Positions 25,332 to 32,577 of a DNA stretch of 38,712 nt are shown in pieces. Where the stretch lies: assembly GCA_023382535.1 (NCBI GenBank), contig JAHDWA010000078.1, forward strand, positions 1-38,712. The letters are read 5' to 3'. The notes beneath the pieces were generated by a model. The model saw only the letters and a program-made list of their open reading frames with translations, was not told the DNA's origin and did no database searches. Source of the DNA: Anaerolineae bacterium. Its GTDB lineage: Bacteria > Chloroflexota > Anaerolineae > 4572-78 > J111. The translations under genes and the position numbers were made by a program. The first letter of the stretch is position 1. Every line of letters starts with the position of its first letter.

Positions 25332-26030
25332 TCAGGGTTCAAGCTCTGGGGCGACAAACTTGTAACCGACTCCCCGCACCGTTTGAATGTATTGGGGCTG
25401 GCGTGGATTTACCTCAATGTGTTCTCGCAGCCAACCGATATGAACGTAGAGAACCTGTACAGCTCCAGCAAATTCTTCACCCCAGATCGCGTCGAGGAGG
25501 TAATTGGTGGTCAGAACTGTGCCGGCGTTGGCCAGCAGCAAGCGCAAGAGTTCAAATTCTTTGGGCGGCAGGTCAACCGGCTCTCCCCGCACCCGGACCT
25601 CACGCCCGGCGGGATCGAGCCAGACATCGCCAACCCCCAGCACTTCATTCCCCGCCTGAAGCGGTTCTCGTGCCATCCGGCGCAGAACAACCCGAATGCG
25701 GGCCAATAGTTCGCGCATCCCAAACGGTTTGGTCACATAGTCCTCAGCGCCGAGTTCCAAACCGATGACAATATCGTTCTCCTGCCGGCGGCCGGTCAGA
25801 AAAATGATCGGCACATTCAGTTCGCGCTGCAAGATCCGGGCGATCTCCAGACCATCGCTTTCGGGCAGGCCAATGTCCAGCAGGATCAGGTCGGGCGGGT
25901 CAATGCGGGCTATGGTCAAGGCTTCTTCGCCGGTCTCGACCGTAACCGCCGTATAACCCTCCCGTTCAAGCCGGTGTTTAAGGCTCCGCCGGAGCAGCGC
26001 ATCGTCATCTACGACAAGTATTTTTGCCAT
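25332..26030 (-). CDS. OmpR/PhoB-family response regulator
   Basis: 232 aa. Receiver domain with acidic pocket D8-D9-D10, phospho-acceptor D52 (LILLDIGLP), T79 and K101 (VTKPFG), then a winged-helix DNA-binding domain (about 135-228) with ELLRLLLANAGTVLTTNYLLDAIWG and the C-terminal hairpin QYIQTVRGVGYKF. Such proteins bind direct repeats spaced 11 bp, exactly the spacing of the promoter modules in this window, so it is the best candidate for their regulator (inference). Its likely kinase is encoded 2 kb upstream, beyond the antiporter genes. Start: ATG 26,030; a TTG at 26,036 is possible. A motif shared with the kinase promoter lies at 26,080-26,107. Confidence 0.93.
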   Translation of the reverse strand: MAKILVVDDDALLRRSLKHRLEREGYTAVTVETGEEALTIARIDPPDLILLDIGLPESDGLEIARILQRELNVPIIFLTGRRQENDIVIGLELGAEDYVTKPFGMRELLARIRVVLRRMAREPLQAGNEVLGVGDVWLDPAGREVRVRGEPVDLPPKEFELLRLLLANAGTVLTTNYLLDAIWGEEFAGAVQVLYVHIGWLREHIEVNPRQPQYIQTVRGVGYKFVAPELEP

Positions 26031-26079
26031 GTTCAAAACCGTAAGCCAGTAACTTTAGCCAATTCAAGGCAAGACAGCC

Positions 26080-26107
26080 TCGATTATGCCTCACTTGAGC
26101 CAGATTA
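26080..26107 (-). promoter_or_regulatory. 28-bp motif shared with the kinase upstream region (copy A)
   Basis: Matches 24 of 28 positions of the sequence at 29,668-29,695. On the minus strand it contains a -10-like CATAAT and a single CTCAAG (reverse of CTTGAG), the core of the regulon heptamer. It lies 50 bases before the response regulator ATG. Confidence 0.5.
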
Positions 26108-26140
26108 CCCTATTATCCGCAGCAGTCCTCACCCGGATAG

Positions 26141-26500
26141 CTATCTCGGCCTGCGATTTAGACCCCATGCCTGTATCACCGGAATGACAAACAGGATACC
26201 GGTGTCCGGCTCGTCGAAGACGCCGGTGATTTCCTCGGTGGCGGCCACCAATGCATCTATATCAAAACCATCCGGCACAACGGCAAATAGGGTCCGGTGA
26301 GGCTCCTCCCGGCTGCGGAGCAGGTCCTCCAACGAGGGAAAGAGGGGTAAATCATCCCGCAAGGCGCGCCGGCCAAATTCATGACTCAGGCCGGAACTGT
26401 CGAGAATGGTCGCCCCTGAGACGCCCACGGTCACCCAGGCGGCCAGCACCTCTTCGGTTTTATCAGGGTCATCAAGCACTAACACGACGAGTTGGGTCAT
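26141..26500 (-). CDS. PII-like small regulatory protein linked to the antiporter
   Basis: 119 aa. The pattern beta (MTQLVVLVLDD), helix (PDKTEEVLAAWVTVGV), beta (SGATILDSSG), a long variable loop, TLFAVVPD, helix and IGTV-like end (GVFDEPDTGILFVIPVIQAWG) is that of PII-like ferredoxin-fold proteins. Relatives are often encoded beside transporters, which they regulate by binding nucleotides or ions. It starts inside the 3' end of the antiporter gene (29-base overlap, AAGGAGGT 5 bases before ATG), so the two are co-expressed. Role as an antiporter regulator is inference. Confidence 0.65.
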   Translation of the reverse strand: MTQLVVLVLDDPDKTEEVLAAWVTVGVSGATILDSSGLSHEFGRRALRDDLPLFPSLEDLLRSREEPHRTLFAVVPDGFDIDALVAATEEITGVFDEPDTGILFVIPVIQAWGLNRRPR

Positions 26501-27692
26501 TACTGACCTCCTTTCCTTGAAACGCCAGTCGCAACATAGGTGGGGTAGCCAGGGTGGTGACCAGCACCATAATCACAACGACGGTGAACACGTCGGCCTC
26601 AATGACCCCGCTCGACACCCCCACCCCGGCAATAATCAAACCGACTTCTCCCCGCGAGGCCATCCCGACGCCAATACGCAGCGCCTCGCGCCAGGTTGTA
26701 CCGCCGAGTTTGGCTCCGGCGCCCCCACCGATCAGCTTGGCCAGAATAGCGACCAGGCTAATAACCAGGGCAAAGCCGAGACTATTGGCCGACAATAAGC
26801 GGGCATTGGCGGTCAGCCCAATTCCTACCAGAAACAGGGGAACAAAGAAGGCATAGGTCAGGGGGTGGATGCCCCGCTGAATATCATCCTGCAAGTGACT
26901 GCCGGAGAGAGCTACTCCGGCGATAAAGGCGCCGGTGATCGCCGCCACCCCGCCAATGGCCTCCGAGGCCCAGGCGGAAACCAGGACACTGACCACCACG
27001 AAGGAGATGAGCGGCTGGCTGACAGGCAGGCGTCTGGCCCAGGTTGCGGCCCTGGGTAGGAGCCAGGTGGCCAGCCAAAACACGCCCAGCAGGAAGAGCA
27101 GCATGCGGGCGATAATCCAAACCAGGCTCCCCACTCCCCCACCTCCGCCGGCGGCGATGGCGATGAAAGCTGAGAGAACCGCGATAGCCAGAACGTCGTC
27201 CACCACCGCCGCCCCTAACAGGATCAATCCTTCCCGGCTGCGCAGAAACCCCAGTTCCATTAAGGTCTGAGCCGAGATACTGACCGAGGTGGCGGCCAGC
27301 ACAATGCCCAGAAAGACGGCCTGGTTGACGGTGTAACCAAACGGCAAGGCCACGGCCACGCCCAGGCCAATCGGGACGAGGACGCCTAACACGCCAACCA
27401 GCACGGCCGGCTTACCTGTTTTGGTCAGGTCCGATAGGTGGATTTCCAACCCGGCGGTAAACATCAGAAAGATCACGCCCAGCTCGCCCAATTCGTGCAG
27501 CGTATCAACAGTATGGGCGGCCTCGAAGTAAGGCTGGCCGAAGACGTTTAATACCGACGGCCCCAGCAACAACCCAACGACGAGTTCACCCAGGACAGGG
27601 GGCTGGCCAAGCTGGTTAGCCAGCCACCCGCCCGCTTTGGCCAGAGCGATGATGAGCGCCACGGCCAGGAGTAAAGGGATAATAGTTGGCAC
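26472..27692 (-). CDS. CPA2-family cation:proton antiporter (NapA/Kef type)
   Basis: 406 aa with about 12-13 hydrophobic segments. Diagnostic motifs: GQPPVLGELVVGLLLGPSVL, FLMFTAGLEIHL, LAATSVSISAQTL, the ion-binding pair in GAAVVDDVLAIAVL, TGAFIAGVALS and GMASRGEVGLIIA. The Asp-Asp pair is typical of electrogenic Na+/H+ exchangers (NapA-like) rather than KefC. The frame is open from 27,764, but GTG 27,692 has AAAGGA 6 bases upstream and starts at the natural N-terminal helix. There is no C-terminal TrkA-N domain; the PII-like protein encoded next may take over regulation. The gene belongs to an operon beginning at 27,933. Confidence 0.9.
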   Translation of the reverse strand: MPTIIPLLLAVALIIALAKAGGWLANQLGQPPVLGELVVGLLLGPSVLNVFGQPYFEAAHTVDTLHELGELGVIFLMFTAGLEIHLSDLTKTGKPAVLVGVLGVLVPIGLGVAVALPFGYTVNQAVFLGIVLAATSVSISAQTLMELGFLRSREGLILLGAAVVDDVLAIAVLSAFIAIAAGGGGGVGSLVWIIARMLLFLLGVFWLATWLLPRAATWARRLPVSQPLISFVVVSVLVSAWASEAIGGVAAITGAFIAGVALSGSHLQDDIQRGIHPLTYAFFVPLFLVGIGLTANARLLSANSLGFALVISLVAILAKLIGGGAGAKLGGTTWREALRIGVGMASRGEVGLIIAGVGVSSGVIEADVFTVVVIMVLVTTLATPPMLRLAFQGKEVSNDPTRRVSA

Positions 27693-27723
27693 GGATATTC
27701 CTTTCTGCAAAGAGTACGGTTTA

Positions 27724-27933
27724 TCAACGCAGTAGCAGGTACATGACGAGCAGTCCCAGGACAAAGGCGCCCAGCATCATGCCTCCCCAGACCATAAAGG
27801 TATCACCCTCGTAGGAGAAGCTGGAAAAACGGCGATGAATAAAGGCGGCGATAGGTTCGGAGAATACGCCCCCGACAATCAACAAGCCGATGGCGATGAC
27901 CAGGACGAGCAGCACCGCTGTGATTGGATCCAT
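27724..27933 (-). CDS. small two-helix membrane protein, antiporter operon
   Basis: 69 aa: helix 1 about 5-27 (AVLLVLVIAIGLLIVGGVF), a short basic/aromatic loop (HRRFSSFSYEG), helix 2 about 45-68 (VWGGMMLGAFVLGLLVMYLLL). I do not recognise a family. It is the first gene of the antiporter operon, 31 bases before the antiporter start, with GAGG ahead of the ATG, and it is directly downstream of a direct-repeat promoter module (leader about 57 nt). An accessory subunit of the antiporter is possible. Confidence 0.65.
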   Translation of the reverse strand: MDPITAVLLVLVIAIGLLIVGGVFSEPIAAFIHRRFSSFSYEGDTFMVWGGMMLGAFVLGLLVMYLLLR

Positions 27934-27996
27934 CAGGTGACCTCGACAAGACAGGCGGCAGATAAATCTTCTGCCAATTCAGGATTTTCACTCTCA

Positions 27997-28061
27997 GGAT
28001 AACTAAAAATACCCCCGCTTACCTCAAGTAAAACTCAAGAAAACCTAAAGCTTTCCTAAAG
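27997..28061 (-). promoter_or_regulatory. 11-bp-period direct-repeat promoter module, copy 3
   Basis: Minus strand: CTTTAGG, CTTTAGG, CTTGAGT, CTTGAGG at 11-bp steps (28,061 down to 28,022), then 19 bp and TTATCC (28,002-27,997). It drives the antiporter operon starting at 27,933. Confidence 0.75.
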
Positions 28062-28091
28062 AAAAAGGAGCTGGTAACGGCAACAAGCTCT
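28062..28091 (-). terminator. terminator after the sensor kinase gene
   Basis: Minus strand: GAGCU/AGCUC stem with an extra interrupted pair region, followed by five U and the first heptamer of promoter copy 3. It lies 22 bases after the kinase stop. The stem is weaker than the two sister terminators. Confidence 0.65.
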
Positions 28092-28113
28092 GGCGTAAAC
28101 TCTGTCTGTTGGG

Positions 28114-29547
28114 TTAAGACAGAGATGGCCCCTGGATGACCTCCACAACTTTGGGCAAGGTAAAAGTAAAGCGGGTGCCCTGGTTCGGTTCACTCTCAAC
28201 CCAGATTTGTCCTCCGTGCGCGGTGATGATTTCACGACAAATCGCCAGCCCCAGGCCCATCCCCTGTTTTTCAGGGGGGCGCGATTCATTACCCCGATAA
28301 AACTGTTGGAAGACATACGGCAATTCCTCAAAGGCAATGCCTGTCCCCGTATCCGCGACGCGCACCCACAGGGCGTCGGTCTGCTCCCCGGCTTGTACCG
28401 TAACCCGCCCCCCGCGCGAGGTGAATTTGAGCGCATTATCCATCAAATTAGTTAAGACCTGAATTAAGCGATCTTCATCTGCCTGGACCCAGGGCAGATG
28501 GCGCGGTATTTCGACCGACAAAGCAACGCCTAAGTGAGCGGCGATAGGTTCAAAATTAGCCACACTGGCCCGAATGACCCGTTCGAGCGAAATGTTAGTT
28601 TGATCCAACTGCATGGGTCGAAGTGTCTGCTGCTGCCGGCTATGGAGGGTGGCAACCAGCCGTTCGAGCCGGGCCACTTCCTCTTCGATGCCGGTAAACA
28701 AAGCATCACGGATTTCGATGTCGGCGTCTGTATCCTCGTGAAGCGTCTCTACCGCTGCCCGTATGCCGGCCAGCGGCCGGGTCAATTCGTGGGCAATCGC
28801 CGCCAGTTGGCGGGCGCGGGTCTGCTCAGCCTCTTCAAGCCGAGCAGCCATCTGGTTGAAACTTTGAGCCAGGCTGCCAATTTCGTCCCCGCTGCGAGCG
28901 GTCACACGCGCCTGATAATTGCCCCGGGCAATGTCCTGAACCCGCTCGGTCAATTCGCGCACGGGGCGGGCGATGGTGGTGGCCAGGCCCAGGCTCAAGC
29001 CCAGGCCAAGGATCACGGTCAGGATCACTCCTTCCAGGATGACCCATTGCAGGCGGCTAAAAGCCGTGCGCAGATAGGCCACTTCGTATGACACGCGTAA
29101 TGCGCCGATTGTATCGCCATTCCGCTGCAAGGGCAGCACCACGTAAGCCACTTCTGTCGAAAAACCCGGCCCAATGCCCTGGGCCGGCTCTCCCCGCAGC
29201 GCCTGGGCGACGGCTGCATCCTGGTACGATTGCCCCAGGCGACTTGCATCCTCAGCCCGGTTTGAGGCCAGAACGGTCCCTTCCTTTGACAATAGTAACA
29301 CTCGGGCGTCGCTTAAGCGGGCTATCTCTGCCAGAAAACGCTGCGCCGCCAGGCGGTCCTCAATCAGCTCCGGTTGGCGCTCTGTCTGGTCGAGCAGCAG
29401 GCGAGCCTGAAAGGTGAGTTGCTGCAGCAAGGTTTGGGAGAAAAGTTCTTCCAGGGAATAGAAGAGAAACAGGCTAAGGAGCGGCGCCAACAGAAAAATA
29501 GGCAGCGTATTGCTGACCATGAGCTTGATGCGCAGGTTTGGCTTCAT
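28114..29547 (-). CDS. membrane sensor histidine kinase (HAMP-HisKA-HATPase)
   Basis: 477 aa. Transmembrane helices about 10-30 and 168-190 enclose an extracytoplasmic sensor region (35-165). HAMP spans about 190-242, the phospho-acceptor is H253 in AAIAHELTRPLAGIR, the N box is LTNLMDNALKF, with G1 DTGTGI and G2 GMGLGLAICREI. The conserved HELRTPL has become HELTRPL, a common variant. It probably phosphorylates the OmpR-type regulator encoded 2 kb downstream on the same strand; the antiporter operon lies between. Signal unknown; osmotic or envelope stress is suggested by the neighbours. GGAG lies 8 bases before ATG. Confidence 0.92.
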   Translation of the reverse strand: MKPNLRIKLMVSNTLPIFLLAPLLSLFLFYSLEELFSQTLLQQLTFQARLLLDQTERQPELIEDRLAAQRFLAEIARLSDARVLLLSKEGTVLASNRAEDASRLGQSYQDAAVAQALRGEPAQGIGPGFSTEVAYVVLPLQRNGDTIGALRVSYEVAYLRTAFSRLQWVILEGVILTVILGLGLSLGLATTIARPVRELTERVQDIARGNYQARVTARSGDEIGSLAQSFNQMAARLEEAEQTRARQLAAIAHELTRPLAGIRAAVETLHEDTDADIEIRDALFTGIEEEVARLERLVATLHSRQQQTLRPMQLDQTNISLERVIRASVANFEPIAAHLGVALSVEIPRHLPWVQADEDRLIQVLTNLMDNALKFTSRGGRVTVQAGEQTDALWVRVADTGTGIAFEELPYVFQQFYRGNESRPPEKQGMGLGLAICREIITAHGGQIWVESEPNQGTRFTFTLPKVVEVIQGPSLS

Positions 29548-29667
29548 CCATCCAACTCCTCGATAACAAGCTTACGACTTGCCCGCGCGGTTTCAACCTT
29601 ATCCCAGGGGTGGGAGTCTTCCCAAAAGAAGCCAACACCCTCAGTCAATGCCGCCACGGGATGCACT

Positions 29668-29695
29668 TCAATTATGGCTCACTTTAGCCAGATTG
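29668..29695 (-). promoter_or_regulatory. 28-bp motif shared with the response-regulator upstream region (copy B), likely kinase promoter
   Basis: On the minus strand: ATGACA (-35-like), 17-bp spacer with CTAAAG (reverse of CTTTAG) and CATAAT (-10). 24 of 28 bases match copy A at 26,080-26,107. Confidence 0.5.
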
Positions 29696-29731
29696 TCATT
29701 TTCGGCAACAAGTCCCCGCCCAACCTCTTTT

Positions 29732-29796
29732 CTTTAGGTAAACTTTAGGTTTTCTTGAGGTCAACTTTAGGTAGAGAACTTTATCTTCAATTATCC
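29732..29796 (+). promoter_or_regulatory. 11-bp-period direct-repeat promoter module, copy 5 (plus strand)
   Basis: CTTTAGG at 29,732 and 29,743, CTTGAGG at 29,754, CTTTAGG at 29,765, then 19 bp and TTATCC at 29,791-29,796. Opposite orientation to the other four, and it faces the only plus-strand target, the membrane protein gene at 29,937. The rest of the 389-bp gap (29,548-29,936) holds the kinase promoter motif and an unremarkable leader of about 130 nt. Confidence 0.75.
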
Positions 29797-29936
29797 TACA
29801 TATAGGCTAGAGAAGCGGTGTAACTCATGTAATTTACGACTTACTTTGTTTACGCGTTCTCTCCCCCTCATTTAACAACTTTGGCCATGAACCAAAGGGT
29901 TAATGTCAAACAAACTCAACCCAAAAAAGGAGCAAA

Positions 29937-30665
29937 ATGAATAATTTACAGAAGATGGGCGGTGTTGCTGCCCTGTATGAGGCGGCAGCATACGTATTGG
30001 GTATGATGTTCTTTATCTTCATAGTGGATTATGCTGGTGTGGCCAACCCTGTCCAGAAGGTGGCTTTACTCGAGGACAACCAGGCTATCATGTATATGAT
30101 GACTCTGCTCATCTATGTGGTCTTCGGCGTCTTTCTGGTTGTTCTGGCGCTGGCGCTTTACGAGCGCTTGAAGGCCGGCTCACCAGCGATGATGCAGGTG
30201 GCGACTGCCTTTGGGCTGATCTGGGCCGGCGTAGTGATTGCTAGCGGTATGATCTTTAACATCGGCATGGGCGTCGTCATCGAACTGTATGGCGCAGACC
30301 CGGCTCAAGCCGCGACGGTCTGGTTGGCAATTGATTCTGTGATTGAAGGATTAGGGGGCGGGGTTGAGATTTTAGGCGGTTTATGGCTTCTCTTGTTAAG
30401 TTGGGCAGCTTTGCGGGTAGGAGAGCTTCCCAAGGCACTGAACTACCTGGGCGTGGCGATTGGTGTGGCCGGTATTCTCTCGACTGTCCCGGCTCTCGGC
30501 GAACTGGGAGGGCTCGTTTTTGGGCTGGGCCAGATCGTGTGGTTTGTATGGGTAGGGGTTATCCTGGTCCGCCGGAGCCCAAGCGTGGTGCAAAAACTGG
30601 ACGCATTTGTGGTTGCAGATATATCTCTGCAATCACCGGTTAATCAATCAGCCAAACAATCTTGA
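29937..30665 (+). CDS. multi-pass membrane protein, DUF4386-like
   Basis: 242 aa with about six or seven hydrophobic segments (for example VLGMMFFIFIVDYAGV, MTLLIYVVFGVFLVVLALAL, GLIWAGVVIASGMIFNIG, ILGGLWLLLLSWAAL and GLVFGLGQIVWFVWVGVIL). Topology and the N-terminal GGVAALYEAAAYVLGMM resemble DUF4386 proteins, whose function is unknown. AAGGAG lies 5 bases before the ATG. It sits downstream of plus-strand promoter module copy 5, so it belongs to the predicted regulon. The following gene is a second, clearer DUF4386 protein, so the two may be distant paralogues. Confidence 0.7.
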   Translation: MNNLQKMGGVAALYEAAAYVLGMMFFIFIVDYAGVANPVQKVALLEDNQAIMYMMTLLIYVVFGVFLVVLALALYERLKAGSPAMMQVATAFGLIWAGVVIASGMIFNIGMGVVIELYGADPAQAATVWLAIDSVIEGLGGGVEILGGLWLLLLSWAALRVGELPKALNYLGVAIGVAGILSTVPALGELGGLVFGLGQIVWFVWVGVILVRRSPSVVQKLDAFVVADISLQSPVNQSAKQS

Positions 30666-30758
30666 GGAATATTTATGATGCGACTATATGCATAAACGGA
30701 AATGTCGTAATCGCTGGGGGACACACTAACAGAACTTAACAAATGAGGAGGAAATGAA

Positions 30759-31496
30759 ATGACAAACCGTATTATCAATACATCACCGCAGCAGACTGCC
30801 AGGGTCGCGGGGGTGTTGTATCTAATCATCATCGTCGCCGGCATCTTCGCCGAATTTTTTGTTCGCCAGAGCCTTATTGTGCCCGGAGATGCCGCAGCCA
30901 CGGCCAATAACATTGTGGCTTCCGAGGGGCTATTCCGCGCCGGTATTGCCGGTGATCTCGTTATGATTATGAGCGATGTTGCCCTGGCCCTGGTTTTTTA
31001 CGTATTGCTCAAACCGGTCAGTAATTCACTTTCTTTGCTTGCGGCATTTTTCAGGCTGGCCCAGGCCGCTATTTTGGGCATCAATTTGCTTAACCTGTTC
31101 TTTGTGTTGCAGCTTGTAAGTGGCGCTGGCTACCTGGCCGTTTTTGGCGCAGATCAGTTGCATGCGCTCGTGCTGTTGTTTCTCAAGGGGCATAGCCTGG
31201 GATATGCGATTGGCCTGGTACTTTTTGGCCTTAGTCTCTTTGTCCTTGGCTATCTGGTTTTCAAGTCGGGCTACCTGCCCAGAATTCTGGGCGTCTTGTT
31301 GATCGTTGCCGCGTCAGGTTATTTAATTGATAGTTTTGCCAGCTTTCTTTTGCCTACCTACGACAACTACGAAGCAGTATTTGCCCTGGTGGTTTTCCTG
31401 CCGGCGTTTATTGGGGAGTTGTCAATGTGCTTGTGGCTTTTGCTGAAAGGCGTAAAAATTCAGCAGACGCACTTGCGGCCCAGCCACGTTGCTTAG
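30759..31496 (+). CDS. DUF4386 family membrane protein
   Basis: 245 aa, six predicted helices. The N-terminal ARVAGVLYLIIIVAGIFAEFFVR, the central VMIMSDVALALVFYVLLKPVSNSL, RLAQAAILGINLLNLF and the C-terminal GYLPRILGVLLIVAASGYLID are characteristic of DUF4386. Function unknown; family members are frequent in Chloroflexota and Bacteroidota genomes. GAGGAGG lies about 6 bases before ATG 30,759. It is separated by 93 bases from the previous membrane gene and 56 from the next. Confidence 0.85.
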   Translation: MTNRIINTSPQQTARVAGVLYLIIIVAGIFAEFFVRQSLIVPGDAAATANNIVASEGLFRAGIAGDLVMIMSDVALALVFYVLLKPVSNSLSLLAAFFRLAQAAILGINLLNLFFVLQLVSGAGYLAVFGADQLHALVLLFLKGHSLGYAIGLVLFGLSLFVLGYLVFKSGYLPRILGVLLIVAASGYLIDSFASFLLPTYDNYEAVFALVVFLPAFIGELSMCLWLLLKGVKIQQTHLRPSHVA

Positions 31497-31552
31497 CGGG
31501 GTGTCAGGACAATCTTTAAAATATACCATCAATCGAATAAGAAGGAATACTT

Positions 31553-32524
31553 ATGAAAGCTATTGTCTATACAAAATATGGATCACCGGATGTTCTTCAA
31601 CTTAAAGAGATCGAAAAACCTACGCCCAGGGACAATGAAGTCCTGATAAAAATCTGTGCGACAACCGTAGAGACAACAGACACTATCTTTCGGCGGGGCA
31701 AGACGCTTTCGGCAAGATTATTCACCGGTCTCTTTAAACCCAAATTTACGATACCGGGGGGTGAGTTTGCCGGAGTAATTGAAGCAGTGGGCAAAGATGT
31801 CACCCGATTTAAAGAAGGTGACCGGGTCTTTGGAACGGCCGGTACCGGTTTTAGTACGAGTGCGGAGTACATCTGCCTGCCTGAAAACGGCTCGATGGCC
31901 TCAAAGCCGGACAACATGACCTACGAGGAAGCCGTGTCCATTCACCCGGGGGCATTAACCGCACTGCCAAATCTGAGAGATGCCGCAAATATTCAGCGCG
32001 GGCAGAAAGTGCTTATCAACGGCGCTTCTGGCAGTATCGGAACCAGTGCGCTCCAGCTTGCGAAGTACTTCGGGGCGGAAGTAACCGGTGTATGCAGCAC
32101 GGCGAATGTAGAGCTGGTGAAATCCCTGGGGGCCGATGGGGTCATTGATTACAAGCAAGAGGACTTCACCAGAACCGGTCAGACCTACGACATCATTTTC
32201 GACACGGTCGGCAAGAGTTCATTTTCACGTTGTAAGGATGCGCTAAAGCAAGGCGGCATCTATCTTACCACTGTCATCACCCCGGCCATTATGTGGCAGA
32301 TGCCGTGGACTTCAAAGTTTGGTAGCAAAAAGGCAGTGATTGTCTTCGCCGGTTTGCGGTCAGCCAGCGAAAAGAATGAAGATCTGGCCTTCTGCCTTGA
32401 GCTTGTTACGGCGGGGGCGCTTAAGCCGGTCATTGATCGCTGCTTTCCATTGGAACAGATTGCCGAGGCTCACCGGTATGTCGAAAAAGGACACAAAAGG
32501 GGAAGTGTCGTCATAACTGTGTAA
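31553..32524 (+). CDS. zinc-independent MDR oxidoreductase (quinone oxidoreductase-like)
   Basis: 323 aa. GroES-like N-terminal domain ([20 protein letters not shown]) and Rossmann domain with [29 protein letters not shown] (NAD(P)H binding), KEGDRVFG and the C-terminal [24 protein letters not shown]. The structural and catalytic zinc cysteines of alcohol dehydrogenases are absent, placing it with zeta-crystallin-like NADPH:quinone or enone reductases, which detoxify reactive carbonyls. AAGGAA lies before ATG. It follows the DUF4386 gene and converges with the permease gene. Confidence 0.88.
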   Translation: MKAIVYTKYGSPDVLQLKEIEKPTPRDNEVLIKICATTVETTDTIFRRGKTLSARLFTGLFKPKFTIPGGEFAGVIEAVGKDVTRFKEGDRVFGTAGTGFSTSAEYICLPENGSMASKPDNMTYEEAVSIHPGALTALPNLRDAANIQRGQKVLINGASGSIGTSALQLAKYFGAEVTGVCSTANVELVKSLGADGVIDYKQEDFTRTGQTYDIIFDTVGKSSFSRCKDALKQGGIYLTTVITPAIMWQMPWTSKFGSKKAVIVFAGLRSASEKNEDLAFCLELVTAGALKPVIDRCFPLEQIAEAHRYVEKGHKRGSVVITV

Positions 32525-32547
32525 AGCGTACTATCCGGGGCGCTTTT
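32523..32547. terminator. possible bidirectional terminator between convergent genes
   Basis: AAAGCG at 32,523-32,528 and CGCTTT at 32,541-32,546 form a 6-bp stem with A/T-rich ends on both strands, between the convergent oxidoreductase and permease genes. The 12-nt loop makes it weak. Confidence 0.35.
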
Positions 32548-32577
32548 CATCGTCAGGTTCGCTGGACCTAAGTCGCT

